Origin: Magnetococcales bacterium
GTDB taxonomy: Bacteria; Pseudomonadota; Magnetococcia; Magnetococcales; UBA8363
Length of the DNA: 64,000 nucleotides
Reading direction: 5' to 3'
Assembly: GCA_015228815.1 (NCBI GenBank)
Contig: JADGCV010000025.1
Location: 1 to 64,000 of the forward strand
Every line of letters begins with the position of its first letter. Position 1 is the stretch's first letter. Below the pieces are notes generated by a model, which ran no database searches, had not been told where the DNA came from, and saw only the letters and a list, made by a program, of their open reading frames with translations. Positions 47,758 through 56,112 of this stretch are shown here, piece by piece. Position numbers and translations under genes: made by a program.

Positions 47758-49980
47758 TCAATGCCGATCCTGCCTGATGACCCGGGCCAACGACAATCCA
47801 TTCTGAAACGTCATCATGACCTCATGAGGTCCCGGTTCCAGCGCGACCCCACGGTACAGATGATCCACCGGGAACAGCTTTTGTTCTCTGCCATCGACCC
47901 AGACACGCCACAACACGTCATAGTTGTCCGTCAATACCAGAATGGATGACGCCTCGGCGCGGCACCGGATCCGTACCCGGTCGGGACGGGGATAAAAAAC
48001 ATGTGCCTTGAACCCCGCCAATGGCGCCCGATAGCGGGATGGATTCTCGATCACCCCCTCCTCGACCAGTCCAATCCGGGAAAGTTCGGACACCGGCATC
48101 CCTTCCAAAGTATCAAGCAAAGCGGTCTGATCCGAAAACGTCCTCACCTGTCCCACCATGAACACCCGAGGCAAAACGGAAATGTTTTCGTAGATATGGA
48201 GTGCCTGTGGTGGCAGGTCTCCATGCAATGCCCGCCAAATCATCTCCCGTTTCCGGAACCCTTCCCATTTTCCACGCACCTTTTTTTCTTCCACGGGATC
48301 ATGAACAAGGCGCAGCTCGGGATGGCTCAAGGGCCAATGGGAAAAAATAAAACGAGTATTGGATAATGACAGGAGATTGAGCCGATACCATCTTGAAAAA
48401 TCAATGGGATCAGGATTGGCCACGGGAATCATCGCCTGACTTCTGTCGAAGCCATGAGAAGCGGGCGTGAAAAGATATTGGTAGAATTTTATTTTTTCTC
48501 CCAAAACGGGGCGCTCCTCGATGACTTTTAAAATGACCCGCCGCCAATATTGATAAAGGCGTTGGGGATACATGCGATAAAAGCCGTCGATCGATGCAAA
48601 ACCATAGACAAGTTGATAATTGGGATAAAAATTATGCCCTGAGGCACTGCTGGTGGTCGCACCATGGGCAACAAGGCTTGCGACACGAAACGGTGGATCA
48701 TTCCTGGTTTTCTCAGCCAGTTCCAGTAACGCAGGATTTTCAAAAATGGCCTGATAATTGTCGGAATGGATACGCCGGGCAAGATTGACCACGACTGCCT
48801 GGCCCGCATGCACGACCAATAAAAAACATGCCGTCAAGATCATCCATTCCATTCTTGATTTCCATACGGTCGGCACAAGGCCCGATTCCTTGATGCCCTC
48901 CAAAAACCGATGCAATCCGACCGTCACGATGACGACCGTGGAGAAAAATAAAAATTGTTTCAGATCATAAATACTTGCCCCAGTAAATGGGAGTTTTTTT
49001 CCGGACAGAAACAGAAACCATTGGCATACAGGTTGAAACAACAGGAAAAACGAAAAAATCAGGAAGGACCTGCCAAACAATCCGCGGTCGGCGCGGCCAA
49101 GGATCATGCCAAACAACGACAACGACAGAAGAATGATCATTGACATTGGAAAAATATTATTAAAATAATTCCATGTACCATCCAGCATATCGATCAATCC
49201 GGGGTCATCGTTGTCGCGGACAAGGACACGTGCGGAACGAAGCGCAAAGAAAAACAATGCGATGACCTCGGGTGCTTCCATCAACAGGGCGCCACCGGCA
49301 AACAAAAGATAAAAAGGCCAGAGTTGCCGCAACGGAGTCTTGCGCACGACGACAAACCACAATGGCAAGAACAATAAAAAAAAAGAGGTATAATAGGCCG
49401 CCGAAGCCCCAAGACCGACCGCCATCCCCAGAGCCACCGATAAAGCCATGGCGACTTTCCTGGATGACAGACCCAGCAATCGATCGAACAGGTAAAGGTA
49501 CATCGGGGTCGCCGGGGGTCCGAAGGCGTCCATCAACCTCCAGTCATCAGAACTCCAATTATTGAAAGAAAAAATGATACCCCCAAGCAGACTGACGCCA
49601 GGGCTGCAATTCAATCTTCGAAAAAGAAGGTAGGAAAAATATCCGGCGACAAACCGCTGCAACTGCAAGATCAACCCCAGGGCGGCCCAGGGGGGAAGGA
49701 AGAAAAATGGCATGGCCAGCAACAGACTGTCCACCTGATGCGACCACCAGGCTGGCAATCCACCGCTGGCATGTGGATTCCAGAATGTGGCACCATGAAT
49801 CAGAAAATCTCTGGAGGCTATTATTTGCAGCGCAAGATCGGAATCCGCCGCATCGCGAATTCTGAGGTAGGAGCCGGGACCCAAAATCCAATAGACACTG
49901 GAAATGGCCAATGACCAGAGCATCCAGAAAAGAAACCATTTTCCGTTGGTTCCGGAGCGAGTGAAATCCTGTTTCATCAC
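47758..49980 (-). CDS. YfhO-like polytopic membrane protein
   Basis: 740 residues. About twelve hydrophobic segments in the first 430 residues, with a GT-C-like start (DAADSDLALQIIASRDFLIHGATFWNP: acidic residues in the first loop), then a soluble C-terminal part. The late segment SILVLTDNYDVLWRVWVDG matches the recurring S.Y..GW....DG motif of YfhO/bacterial membrane family proteins, which are linked to glycosylation of lipoteichoic acid or surface glycans. It lies beyond the Rpn gene from the glycan operon and is on the same strand, so the nuclease gene may have separated it from that operon. Stop and start are clear. Confidence 0.8.
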   Translation of the reverse strand: MMKQDFTRSGTNGKWFLFWMLWSLAISSVYWILGPGSYLRIRDAADSDLALQIIASRDFLIHGATFWNPHASGGLPAWWSHQVDSLLLAMPFFFLPPWAALGLILQLQRFVAGYFSYLLFRRLNCSPGVSLLGGIIFSFNNWSSDDWRLMDAFGPPATPMYLYLFDRLLGLSSRKVAMALSVALGMAVGLGASAAYYTSFFLLFLPLWFVVVRKTPLRQLWPFYLLFAGGALLMEAPEVIALFFFALRSARVLVRDNDDPGLIDMLDGTWNYFNNIFPMSMIILLSLSLFGMILGRADRGLFGRSFLIFSFFLLFQPVCQWFLFLSGKKLPFTGASIYDLKQFLFFSTVVIVTVGLHRFLEGIKESGLVPTVWKSRMEWMILTACFLLVVHAGQAVVVNLARRIHSDNYQAIFENPALLELAEKTRNDPPFRVASLVAHGATTSSASGHNFYPNYQLVYGFASIDGFYRMYPQRLYQYWRRVILKVIEERPVLGEKIKFYQYLFTPASHGFDRSQAMIPVANPDPIDFSRWYRLNLLSLSNTRFIFSHWPLSHPELRLVHDPVEEKKVRGKWEGFRKREMIWRALHGDLPPQALHIYENISVLPRVFMVGQVRTFSDQTALLDTLEGMPVSELSRIGLVEEGVIENPSRYRAPLAGFKAHVFYPRPDRVRIRCRAEASSILVLTDNYDVLWRVWVDGREQKLFPVDHLYRGVALEPGPHEVMMTFQNGLSLARVIRQDRH

Positions 49981-50013
49981 GAAAAATCCGATCCTGATTG
50001 GTTACGTTTAAAA

Positions 50014-50075
50014 ATTATTAAAAGAAAAAAGGTAACTGCCCAGGAGGATACCTGGACAATTATCAATATTTTTTC
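50014..50075 (-). repeat. Terminator-like repeat, copy F, between divergent genes
   Basis: Reading on the minus strand, a stem around CCTGGGCAGTTACC is followed by a T-rich tract; the plus strand has GGTAACTGCCCAGG near 50031-50044 and TACCTGGACAATTATC near 50060-50075. This resembles the second part of copy A. Unlike the other copies it lies between divergent genes (47758-49980 minus, 50093-52249 plus), where a terminator is not expected. It could act as an attenuator in the leader of the YfhO-like gene. Confidence 0.55.
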
Positions 50076-50092
50076 CCGGAGGGGAGTTTTCA

Positions 50093-52249
50093 ATGAAGAA
50101 AGTAAAGATCGGCACCAAAATAATGCTACTGGTGGGAATGGCCATTCTTCTGACCCTGTCGGGCCTTCTTTTTTTTCATATTCGACACCAGGAGGAAAGC
50201 ATCCTCGAACACAACCGCCGCGCTCAATTACAAATGATCGATACCGCCATTCAAGGACTCAAAACCGTCATGCTTTCCGGTTCGGCCCGCAATGCCCAAC
50301 TCTATGCCGATTCCTTGAAAATGGTTCCAGAAATCGTCCAGTTTCAAATACTGCGTACCGATGGCACCGAAGCCTTTCATGACAACCAAACCATCGATGC
50401 GGTCAACCAACAAAACAACCACCATCCGTTTCCCCGAAAACCACGTCAACAGTCGGTGCCAATCCTCTCCAAGAATGATCCCGATCTTCTCAAAGTGCTC
50501 TCAAGCCATGAGACCACTTTCCATGATCATGTCGATCCCCAGGGACACCGTCTTCTGACCTTTCTCGCGCCCATCCTGTCCGACCCCTCCTGCCATGATT
50601 GCCACGACACTGCACGACCGATTCTGGGATTGATCCAATTGACCACCAGCCTCGATCCCGCTTTGAAATCGATCGCCACCACCGGAAAATTCTCGGCGCA
50701 ACTGTCGTTACTGGCATTCATCATCATGATGGCAATCATCCACTTCGGCATGCGCCGACATCTGGAAATTCCCCTGCAAGAGGTCTGCCGCACCATGGAA
50801 CGGGTCCGCGACGGCGATCTGAACCAGAGGGTTGCAACACAGGAAAGCCTGGAACTGGAATCGGTCGGAGAAACCTTCAATCACATGCTCTCCCGGCTTC
50901 AGGAAAACTATCAGTTGATCGGCAGGAATGAAACCCGTCTCTCCACCATCATGGACAATGTCAACGAAGCCATCATCACCACCGACAAACAGGGAATCAT
51001 CCGCACTGCCAATCGGGCAGTCGCCGACATTTTTCTCCACTCTTCCGAGGAGTTGACCGGAAAACACGTCAACATTCTGATCCCTGCCGATTTTCGCAAG
51101 GAGCTTCATACGATGATCGCACGGTATCTTTCCTTTCATGAACACCACGTCCAGAACCGGATCGACCAGCATCTTCGGGGAGAGGTAATGGCCAACCGCG
51201 AGTTTCCAGGAGAACGAAAGGATGGCAGTCGTGTTTTTCTCGAATTGTCCATCACCCATGTACGCATGGGCGAGGAGATACAATTCATCACCACCGCGCG
51301 CGACGTGACTCAACGAAAGGAATCAGAAGAAAAACTTAAAAGATATTCAGAGCAACTCGAAACCATGGTCACCGAACGGACCCGGCAACTGGTACACGCC
51401 GAACGGTTGGCGACCCTGGGAACCTTTTCCGCCGGCATGGCCCATGAAATCAACAACCCCAACTCCTTCATCGCCGGCAATATCTATTTTCTCAAACAAT
51501 TCTGGCACGAAGCCCGCCCCATCCTCGAACGATCGCTCAACCGGGAAAATCTGCCGCGTCTCAGTGCCTTTGTCGGGGAAGTGGATCATACCCTCGATGA
51601 AATCATGATCGGATCACAACGAATCTCCAAGATTGTCGATAGTCTGAAAACATACTCCAAGGGGGGAGTGGAAACCGATCGCATCTGCTGTCGCGTCATC
51701 GACCCGATCAAGGATGCGGAAATCCTCCTCAACCACCGCCTGAAAAAAGGATTCCGCCTGGAATTCGACGTTGCTCACGATTTGATGATCTATTGTGACC
51801 GGCAACAAATGTCACAGGTGTTCATCAACCTGATCAACAATGCCATGGATGCCCTGGAAACATCTCATACCCGGGAAAAACAGATCATGATCCAGGGCCA
51901 CCTTCGGGACCGACACCTTTGGATCGCCGTCATGGACAACGGACCCGGAATTCCTTCCACCCTGATCGACAAGATTTTCGACCCCTTCTTCACCACCAAG
52001 GGAAAAACCAAAGGGACCGGTTTGGGACTGGCCATCGTCGATGGCATCATCAAGGATCATTTCGGCCAGATCAGCGCCCATTCCCCCGCAACATCGGCGC
52101 CGATGGCGACGGAATTTCTGATCGTGTTGCCGACACAGGAACTCTACCAGGAACAATTGGAGAAAAAAAAGTCGGCGGGAGAAAACAATGAAGGAACGGG
52201 AATCGTGACACGACAACCACGGCAACACAACAAGGGGAACAATTCATAG
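50093..52249 (+). CDS. Membrane sensor histidine kinase with CxxCH sensor region
   Basis: 718 residues: membrane segment 1 at about 9-29, a periplasmic or outer-face region to about residue 203, membrane segment 2 at about 204-220 (LSLLAFIIMMAIIHFGM), HAMP (about 220-275), a PAS domain (about 285-405: DNVNEAIITTDKQGIIRTAN) and a HisKA/HATPase core. The H-box is GTFSAGMAHEINNPNS with the phospho-acceptor His, then NLINNAMDAL, DNGPGIP and GTGLGLAIVDGII. The sensor region contains CHDCH at 167-171, a c-type heme motif, preceded by SDPS. No response regulator gene adjoins. GGAGGGGAG precedes the ATG. A heme-based redox or gas sensor is inferred. Confidence 0.9.
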   Translation: MKKVKIGTKIMLLVGMAILLTLSGLLFFHIRHQEESILEHNRRAQLQMIDTAIQGLKTVMLSGSARNAQLYADSLKMVPEIVQFQILRTDGTEAFHDNQTIDAVNQQNNHHPFPRKPRQQSVPILSKNDPDLLKVLSSHETTFHDHVDPQGHRLLTFLAPILSDPSCHDCHDTARPILGLIQLTTSLDPALKSIATTGKFSAQLSLLAFIIMMAIIHFGMRRHLEIPLQEVCRTMERVRDGDLNQRVATQESLELESVGETFNHMLSRLQENYQLIGRNETRLSTIMDNVNEAIITTDKQGIIRTANRAVADIFLHSSEELTGKHVNILIPADFRKELHTMIARYLSFHEHHVQNRIDQHLRGEVMANREFPGERKDGSRVFLELSITHVRMGEEIQFITTARDVTQRKESEEKLKRYSEQLETMVTERTRQLVHAERLATLGTFSAGMAHEINNPNSFIAGNIYFLKQFWHEARPILERSLNRENLPRLSAFVGEVDHTLDEIMIGSQRISKIVDSLKTYSKGGVETDRICCRVIDPIKDAEILLNHRLKKGFRLEFDVAHDLMIYCDRQQMSQVFINLINNAMDALETSHTREKQIMIQGHLRDRHLWIAVMDNGPGIPSTLIDKIFDPFFTTKGKTKGTGLGLAIVDGIIKDHFGQISAHSPATSAPMATEFLIVLPTQELYQEQLEKKKSAGENNEGTGIVTRQPRQHNKGNNS

Positions 52250-52261
52250 CCTCGGAGAGGA

Positions 52262-52297
52262 GGATTCCGGAACGAGGACAACCACTTTCCGGAATCC
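52262..52297. repeat. 11-bp perfect inverted repeat between convergent genes
   Basis: GGATTCCGGAA at 52262-52272 and its exact reverse complement TTCCGGAATCC at 52287-52297, 14-base loop. It lies between the convergent kinase and DsrE-like genes. No clear T-tract on either side, so it may be a weak two-way terminator or an RNA-stabilising hairpin. Confidence 0.6.
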
Positions 52298-52309
52298 CGC
52301 AGTCAAAAA

Positions 52310-52780
52310 TCAGATGAACAGGGTAATATCGGCATCCTGCGCAATTTCGAAGAACCGGGCAGCACCGGCAAACTCCAGGCCGTCGATCAACTCGGAATGT
52401 TTGAAATCGAACAAATCGACCGTCATTTGACAGGCGATCATCTTGACATCCGCTTCCAGAGCCATTTCCAACAGGCTGTCGATGGTCGCCACCCCTTTGC
52501 TCGACATTTTCTGTTTCATCATGACGGTGGCCATGGCCTCCATCCCGGGAAGGATCTGGACCAGGACCGGCATGGGGACCGGCATGGGCATGCCCGGGTT
52601 GCCAAGGGGAGAAATTTTAAGATCTCGCTCCTTCTTGACGACCTGGAGTCCATAGAAGGTCCAGAAAATGGTCACGTCATAGTCGAGCGCCGCGGCGGTC
52701 GTGGCAAGGATCAACGGTGGATAGGCGAAATCAAGGGTCCCCTTGGTCGCGATGATCGCCAGCTTTTTTTGATTGGCCAT
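52310..52780 (-). CDS. DsrE/DsrF/DrsH-like sulfur-transfer protein
   Basis: 156 residues. Rossmann-like start LAIIATKGTLDFAYPPLILATTAAAL, then the Met/Pro-rich loop (GMPMPVPMPVLVQILPGM), and the conserved Cys117 in DVKMIACQMTVDLF, which in DsrE-type proteins carries persulfide or is near the partner interface. With tusA immediately upstream the pair looks like the DsrE3-TusA modules known to move sulfane sulfur in sulfur oxidisers. The start is 12 bases after tusA ends. A rhodanese or Hdr-like cluster is not present here. Confidence 0.86.
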   Translation of the reverse strand: MANQKKLAIIATKGTLDFAYPPLILATTAAALDYDVTIFWTFYGLQVVKKERDLKISPLGNPGMPMPVPMPVLVQILPGMEAMATVMMKQKMSSKGVATIDSLLEMALEADVKMIACQMTVDLFDFKHSELIDGLEFAGAARFFEIAQDADITLFI

Positions 52781-52792
52781 GATCCCGCTCCC

Positions 52793-53020
52793 TTATCCGT
52801 TTTTCTGGATTTCGTAATAGAAAACGCCGTTGTTTTCGGAGGCCTTGACCAGTTTGTTTCCGGTTTGGGCACAGAAGGACTCGAAGTCCTTGGCGGAGCC
52901 GGGATCGGTTGCTTCGATGGCCAGAATCTGACCGTCCGTCATCCCCTTCAAGGATTTTTTGGCGCGCAAAATGGGCAGGGGACAATTCAATCCTTTGGCG
53001 TCAAGGGTAGCGTCAGCCAT
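52793..53020 (-). CDS. tusA: TusA-type sulfur carrier protein
   Basis: 75 residues from the ATG at 53020, preceded by GGAGG. SirA/TusA fold with the persulfide-carrying Cys13 in LNCPLPILRAKKSL and the usual second strand pattern DGQILAIEATDPGSAKDFESF. It hands sulfur to partners, for tRNA thiolation in E. coli and for sulfur oxidation in other bacteria. Paired with the DsrE-like gene downstream. The longer frame to 53224 lacks family similarity and is not used. An 11-bp palindrome lies 67 bases upstream. Confidence 0.92.
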   Translation of the reverse strand: MADATLDAKGLNCPLPILRAKKSLKGMTDGQILAIEATDPGSAKDFESFCAQTGNKLVKASENNGVFYYEIQKNG

Positions 53021-53086
53021 GTTTTTTGACCTCCAGATCGGTTTTCGCGGGAGTTTGTTGGAAAAATTTGTTAACCTTTCACTTTT

Positions 53087-53109
53087 TCCGGCTTGAGTCT
53101 CAAGCCGGA
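53087..53109. promoter_or_regulatory. Perfect 23-base palindrome upstream of tusA
   Basis: TCCGGCTTGAG, T, CTCAAGCCGGA: 11-bp arms with a one-base centre. Symmetry with almost no loop suits a dimeric regulator's operator better than an RNA hairpin. It is between tusA (minus, start 53020) and the single-span protein gene (plus, start 53353). No regulator gene adjoins, so the binder is unknown. Confidence 0.45.
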
Positions 53110-53352
53110 GTGTCCTTTTCGGCCCATGCATTCCGCGACCCGAACGGACACGATAAAAAGTCCATTGTGCATGTTTTGCCGTCCTCTGCCAAGGATTGTT
53201 TTTCAGTTGCCCCGTTCGCGCCAACCCGGTCGTCCCTGGATGGATTTACTTGTGACCCTTTGCCCAATCCATCTGGAAATGCGCCACGAAAAGACCTATC
53301 CTTCCAGACGGCTGATCCCAAACCTTCCCTCTCGAACCCCGACGATGTCATC

Positions 53353-53955
53353 ATGACCGCCATCCTTATCCTTCTGCTGATTCTGGCCATCGTCTTCTGG
53401 CTTCTGTTGCGCCTGCGCCGCATGAGAGAACGCCTGGTGGACCAGGAACTCCCTCCCGACAAAACCACCATCCTTGTCGGTCTGTTTTACACCCTGAGTC
53501 GCGCCTGCATTCAGCATTACCGGGATAAAAATTACTATCCACGGACCATTACCGGCACGGAAGGTTCTCTGATGGAACTGGGTTATCTCAAGGAAGACAC
53601 CCTGGCCAAAATCACTTCCGCCACCAAGCTGTTTTCCATCGCCATCTCCGATCGGGCAGGATTCGGCATTTGCCTGGCGCATACGCCCGCCACCATGGCC
53701 AACGAAATCATCGGTCGCATCCGGGAAAACGATTGGCCAGGCACATTCGTCGATTACAAGAACGGACAGTTCGCCCCCCTGGAAACACCGGTCACCCGCG
53801 CCATGGTCAATCTGACGCTTCCTCTTCCCGTCCAGCCGGTGGGAACCAAACCGGTCATTCTTGAAAGCACGGAACCGGCGAAAAAAACGCCAGAGGTCAT
53901 CTTCGACGATGACGCGGATGAGGAAGAAACGGAGGATGAAAAGAAGATGGATTGA
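53353..53955 (+). CDS. Single-span membrane protein of unknown function
   Basis: 200 residues from the ATG at 53353. The N-terminal segment ILILLLILAIVFWLLLRL is a membrane anchor, followed by a soluble domain (VGLFYTLSRACIQHYRDKNYYP, GTEGSLMELGYL, AISDRAGFGICLAHTP) and an acidic tail (DDDADEEETEDEKKMD). The domain resembles minor pilin or secretion accessory domains only loosely; I do not assign it. The frame continues upstream to 53026 but that part lacks coding character. Leader region 53021-53352 holds the palindrome and no recognisable gene. Confidence 0.7.
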   Translation: MTAILILLLILAIVFWLLLRLRRMRERLVDQELPPDKTTILVGLFYTLSRACIQHYRDKNYYPRTITGTEGSLMELGYLKEDTLAKITSATKLFSIAISDRAGFGICLAHTPATMANEIIGRIRENDWPGTFVDYKNGQFAPLETPVTRAMVNLTLPLPVQPVGTKPVILESTEPAKKTPEVIFDDDADEEETEDEKKMD

Positions 53956-53976
53956 TGTTCGGGAAGAGATAAAAAA

Positions 53977-54016
53977 CGACCCCCCCTCCCCCAGACCCCT
54001 TTTTTCTTTCAATAAC
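53977..54016 (+). repeat. Dispersed terminator-like repeat, copy G
   Basis: CCCCCCTCCCCCAGACCCC and a long T-rich tract, then CTTTCAATAACA. The left arm of the stem is missing or altered compared with copies A and C, so the hairpin is weak. It lies 25 bases after the single-span protein gene. A separate GC stem CCCGCCC TAA GGGCGGG follows at 54021-54037 and spans the stop codon of the convergent DUF3576 gene. Confidence 0.55.
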
Positions 54017-54020
54017 AAGA

Positions 54021-54037
54021 CCCGCCCTAAGGGCGGG
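54021..54037. terminator. GC-rich hairpin at the convergent gene ends
   Basis: Seven-base arms CCCGCCC and GGGCGGG with a 3-base loop TAA. It overlaps the stop codon of the DUF3576 gene. Stable, but no strong T-tract follows on the minus strand; on that strand copy G reads as A-rich. A modest terminator or end-stabilising structure is the best reading. Confidence 0.4.
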
Positions 54038-54584
54038 CCTCTTCCGCCAGTTTCCTGATCTTCTTGGCAATATGGTCTCCCATGGTCGGATCGGCGGCAA
54101 CATCCTCCCACACACCATTTCTCAAGGATTGTTTGAGAACAGCCACCTTGACCTCCCCGTAAGGATCCCTGCCCGACACACGAATATTAAGACGATACCG
54201 ATCATTATTGTTTTCCGGATCGATCTTCCAATCGGTACTGACCAACCCCCCCTCGCGACTGGCTACCTGAATCGGCAATCCCAAGGCGACATCCAAGGCC
54301 CCGGCAAACAATTTGTCGGCACGAACTTGCTCCTTGCGCTTGCCCGAACCTCGGCCCAAAAGCCCCCCTTCCTCACTGCCAAAACTGAACAGGCTTTCGC
54401 TCCCCGCTTCATGCGCCGAATTGGGTGACCCGCTCTCCTTGGCGTCATCAAGTTCCTTCTTGTGGCCAAATTTGGCCAATGGATGCTCATCCAGCTTGTT
54501 GCGACTGGTCCAAACATCCTTCGAGCAACCCGCCACACCCCATGCCAGAAGGGCAACAAAAATGATTTTAATCGTTCCTTTCAT
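54027..54584 (-). CDS. DUF3576 lipoprotein
   Basis: 185 residues. Lipoprotein signal IKIIFVALLAWGVAGCSKD with the lipidated Cys at about residue 20. The conserved domain is in the second half: FAGALDVALGLPIQVASREGGLVSTDWK and RYRLNIRVSGRDPYGEVKVAVLKQ, which I recognise as DUF3576, a family mainly seen in Alphaproteobacteria. In between is a linker with Ser/Gly/Glu. Function unknown; by type it should sit in the periplasmic face of an envelope membrane. No operon partner: neighbours are convergent or far. Confidence 0.85.
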   Translation of the reverse strand: MKGTIKIIFVALLAWGVAGCSKDVWTSRNKLDEHPLAKFGHKKELDDAKESGSPNSAHEAGSESLFSFGSEEGGLLGRGSGKRKEQVRADKLFAGALDVALGLPIQVASREGGLVSTDWKIDPENNNDRYRLNIRVSGRDPYGEVKVAVLKQSLRNGVWEDVAADPTMGDHIAKKIRKLAEEARP

Positions 54585-54690
54585 GATTTTCCTGTCACGT
54601 TCAAGGTTTCGGAATTTTTTCCACTTTATCAGAATCCCGCGAAACCGCCAATGATGTCGTTAATTTTTTATCCATCCGTTGCAAAATCAA

Positions 54691-54730
54691 TAAAAAAAAG
54701 GGGGTGACCCCGCAGAGCCACCCCCTTTTG
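54691..54730 (-). terminator. Rho-independent terminator after porin 1
   Basis: On the minus strand AAAAGGGGGTGGC pairs with the GGTCACCCCC side and is followed by TTTTTTTTATT. Strong GC stem plus eight U residues directly downstream of the porin stop at 54760. A textbook intrinsic terminator. Confidence 0.9.
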
Positions 54731-54759
54731 TCGATGCAACCTTGGCGCTTGAAAAATGT

Positions 54760-56112
54760 TCAGAAGGCCATCTTGATGCCCGCCTGAGCATAGAAAGCAC
54801 CATCTTCGTCGGTCCGATTGATCCCCTCGGGGCTGACCACCGCCGCTTCCAACAACAAGGTGGTGTCCTTCTGGATGTCGGTGGAAAGGAGCAGACTGCC
54901 ACCCGTCGCCGAATCCCAGGTGCCGCCCGTCTGGGCCTCGGTCACTTCGGCATAGTCGATCATGGGGTTGATGGTCCAGCCCATCGCCTTGATTTTCAGA
55001 CCGACACCGATACCGGTCATGTTTTCGCTCGGAGAGGTGTTGGTGCCGGCACCAATGGCAAAGTTGTTGAGCAGATCGATACCATTGGGTCCGGATTGAT
55101 CCCAGGTCGCCGACCACACCATGTTGTCGTTGGTGATGTTGTTGAAATCCTCGGAGGCGACAAAGCCGTAGGCGTTCCACTCGCCAAAACTCAGGTTTCC
55201 GCTCAACCGCAAAGCACCAAGAATGCCGGAGCTGGACCACAGGTTGGAAATCTTGGAACCGGTGGCATCCTGCGACAGGTCGTAGCCATCTTCATAGATC
55301 AAGGTACCGACGGCGTTGACATAACCCAGTTTGCCACTCATGGTCAGAGCCGCCCAGATGTTGCTCGCATCGGTCGTGGTGCAGGTGGTCGCGCCACAGA
55401 CAGTCTCCAGAACTTCCATGAAATCGGAAGCTTCCTGAAGGTCGGCATAGGCCAGGGTAAAGTTGTAATCAGCCAGACCCACCTTGCCAAAGAGGCTCAA
55501 GGCCCACAGGTTGGCATCATCACTGTCGGCGCCTTTGGTGGCTCCGTCATTGGCGGCGGTGCCGGCGTTCACGTCTTCATTGATGCGAATGTTGCCCAAA
55601 ACCGCCGTCACGTTGCCAAACGTCTTGGAAAGCAACAAGCCACCGTTGGCGGAAGTGTCATCACCCACCAGGATGCTGTCGTTCAACATCAAAGGCATTT
55701 CGCCAAACTTGATGCCAATGCCCCAGGCTTCGGTTTCCAACCACATTTGCCGGATTTCCCAGGGGTCGGCCAGATTGACGACGTTGGAAACCTGGGTGTT
55801 GGACACGCCACCCGCAGCGCCCGTGTCGGAAGAAACCGAGCCCAGATCGGCCCCTTCGATCACCGCCGAATCGAGGACCATGACGCGCATGTGGGCATGG
55901 CTTTTTTCCGAGGCGATCATGTCGGCGTTCAACATCAGTTCATGAACATACCCCTCGCCACGATCCGCCGGGGCCACTTCATCCACCATATTGGCATCAT
56001 ACATCTGCCACCGGCCCATGTACCCCCCTCCCAGTTTGACTTCACCGGCGTCGGCGGAAGGAATCCAGGCAGCGGCAACAGCGGCCAAACCAAGAATCAA
56101 CGTTTTCTTCAT
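54760..56112 (-). CDS. Outer-membrane porin-like beta-barrel (copy 1)
   Basis: 450 residues. Signal peptide KKTLILGLAAVAAAWIPSADAG with cleavage near ADA-G. The mature protein is rich in Gly, Asp, Asn and aromatic residues in alternating strands and ends in GIKMAF, the C-terminal Phe expected for BAM-assembled barrels. A Cys pair in ETVCGATTCTTTD probably forms a disulfide in an external loop. Highly similar to the gene at 56744-58099. Family of poorly characterised alphaproteobacterial porins; substrate unknown. Terminator follows directly; monocistronic. Confidence 0.88.
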   Translation of the reverse strand: MKKTLILGLAAVAAAWIPSADAGEVKLGGGYMGRWQMYDANMVDEVAPADRGEGYVHELMLNADMIASEKSHAHMRVMVLDSAVIEGADLGSVSSDTGAAGGVSNTQVSNVVNLADPWEIRQMWLETEAWGIGIKFGEMPLMLNDSILVGDDTSANGGLLLSKTFGNVTAVLGNIRINEDVNAGTAANDGATKGADSDDANLWALSLFGKVGLADYNFTLAYADLQEASDFMEVLETVCGATTCTTTDASNIWAALTMSGKLGYVNAVGTLIYEDGYDLSQDATGSKISNLWSSSGILGALRLSGNLSFGEWNAYGFVASEDFNNITNDNMVWSATWDQSGPNGIDLLNNFAIGAGTNTSPSENMTGIGVGLKIKAMGWTINPMIDYAEVTEAQTGGTWDSATGGSLLLSTDIQKDTTLLLEAAVVSPEGINRTDEDGAFYAQAGIKMAF

